Shown piece by piece: positions 63,492 through 64,000 of a DNA stretch of 64,000 bases (position 1 is its first letter; every line of letters begins with the position of its first letter). The notes under the pieces were generated by a model. It ran no database searches. It saw only the letters and a list, made by a program, of their open reading frames with translations, and was not told where the DNA came from. This stretch comes from Streptomyces sp. NRRL WC-3618. Its GTDB lineage: Bacteria > Actinomycetota > Actinomycetes > Streptomycetales > Streptomycetaceae. Location: NCBI RefSeq assembly GCF_001280005.1, contig NZ_LGDW01000348.1, positions 68,016 to 132,015 on the forward strand. Reading direction: 5' to 3'. A program made the position numbers and the translations under genes.

Positions 63492-64000
63492 GCGTCGCGC
63501 TCCCTCCCGGCGCGGACACCTACGACGTCGTGGTGGCGGGCGGCGGCCCGGCCGGTTGCGCCGCCGCGCTCATGCTCACCCGGGCCGGCCGTACGGTTCT
63601 GCTGGCGGACGCCGGCACCGGGCCGCCCAAGCTCGGCGAGACACTCGTGCCCGCCGGGCGGGTTCTGCTCGGCGACCTCGGCGTCGCCGACCGCGTTCTC
63701 GACTCCGGGCATCTGCCCTGCTACGGCAGCCTTTCGGCGTGGGGTTCGGCCGACCTGCACGCCGTGGACTTCATCAACGACCCGCACGGCCATGGCTGGC
63801 ACCTCGACCGGCACCTGTTCGACCAGCGCCTGCGCGACGCCTCCCGCGCGGCGGGGGCGGAGGTCACCGAGGGCACGGCCGTACGGGAGACGGTGCGGAT
63901 GGCGGACGGTGGCTGGGCTGTGGTTCTGCGGGGCCGCACGGGCACTGCTGGTAGCGGGTCGGGGGGCGGGTCCGGGTTGGGGTCGGGGTCAGGGTCGGAG
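63488..64000 (+). CDS. LodB-like flavoprotein, C-terminus beyond the window
   Basis: 171 codons are visible from GTG 63488, which overlaps the LodA stop. The FAD-binding VVVAGGGPAGCAAALMLTRAG motif and KLGETLVPAGRVLLGDLG resemble LodB, the oxygenase-like protein required to build the CTQ cofactor. Near the window edge a Gly/Ser-rich stretch of about 17 residues (GSGSGGGSGLGSGSGSE) interrupts the flavoprotein fold; it is in frame. Assignment rests on the N-terminal half and the neighbour. Confidence 0.8.
   Translation, partial: MSVALPPGADTYDVVVAGGGPAGCAAALMLTRAGRTVLLADAGTGPPKLGETLVPAGRVLLGDLGVADRVLDSGHLPCYGSLSAWGSADLHAVDFINDPHGHGWHLDRHLFDQRLRDASRAAGAEVTEGTAVRETVRMADGGWAVVLRGRTGTAGSGSGGGSGLGSGSGSE

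Overview
The window is very GC-rich, with dense actinobacterial codon use, GTG and TTG starts next to AGGAGG-type ribosome sites, and many Streptomyces hallmark families: a MurT/GatD pair, DUF397 with a DUF5753 regulator, a class E/F-type sortase, a WhiE-type spore-pigment cluster and rare TTA codons. I read it as a chromosomal segment of a Streptomyces or close relative. I saw no tRNA, rRNA, CRISPR array, prophage or insertion sequence.

Layout. 1-10.6 kb: a cut-off acyl-CoA dehydrogenase with a divergent TetR regulator, peptide deformylase, the MurT/GatD lipid II amidation enzymes, a phosphofructokinase, a CtaG-like copper/cytochrome oxidase assembly protein, then a DUF6777-like lipoprotein, a membrane Ser/Thr kinase and a 56-residue membrane protein. 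10.6-14.8 kb (minus): a four-gene LytT / small membrane protein / sodium-solute symporter / LytS module. 14.9-17.6 kb: an AsnC-type regulator with a dimethylargininase-like enzyme and ornithine aminotransferase. 17.7-21.3 kb: an acyltransferase, an epimerase-like protein and a secreted Tap-type peptidase. 21.5-26.2 kb (minus): a urease operon, ureA-B-C-F-G-D, interrupted by a large inverted repeat. 26.3-29.7 kb: a TetR regulator and its membrane-protein target, an orphan YefM-type antitoxin, and a ClpP paralogue with a small partner gene. 29.7-32.9 kb: a cell-wall hydrolase behind a cyclic-di-AMP riboswitch, then an ATPase / HTH / DUF397 developmental triad. 32.9-37.4 kb: biotin genes, with bioF divergent from bioB-A-D. 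37.4-48.6 kb: a LuxR regulator, a secreted lipase, a methyltransferase, a Doc-like toxin-antitoxin pair, an ABC exporter, a sortase with its likely substrate, and a beta-helix protein. 48.6-57.0 kb: a type II polyketide spore-pigment cluster, with an O-methyltransferase on one side and a divergent FAD hydroxylase on the other. 57.5-64 kb: an acetyltransferase, two CNNM/CorC-type transporters behind a small upstream ORF, a GDSL hydrolase, and a LodA/LodB-type quinoprotein oxidase pair cut by the window end.

Together the genes combine housekeeping metabolism (glycolysis, biotin, urea and arginine nitrogen), cell-wall building and remodelling (MurT/GatD, NlpC/P60, sortase) and development (spore pigment, WhiJ-like triad, TTA-containing regulators). 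The points most worth a second look are the Pro-containing upstream ORF before the CNNM genes, the LodA/LodB pair, the pigment cluster in this neighbourhood, the degenerate Fic-type toxin with a sharp palindromic operator, the sortase pair, and intergenic repeat families that supply the stop codons of flanking genes.
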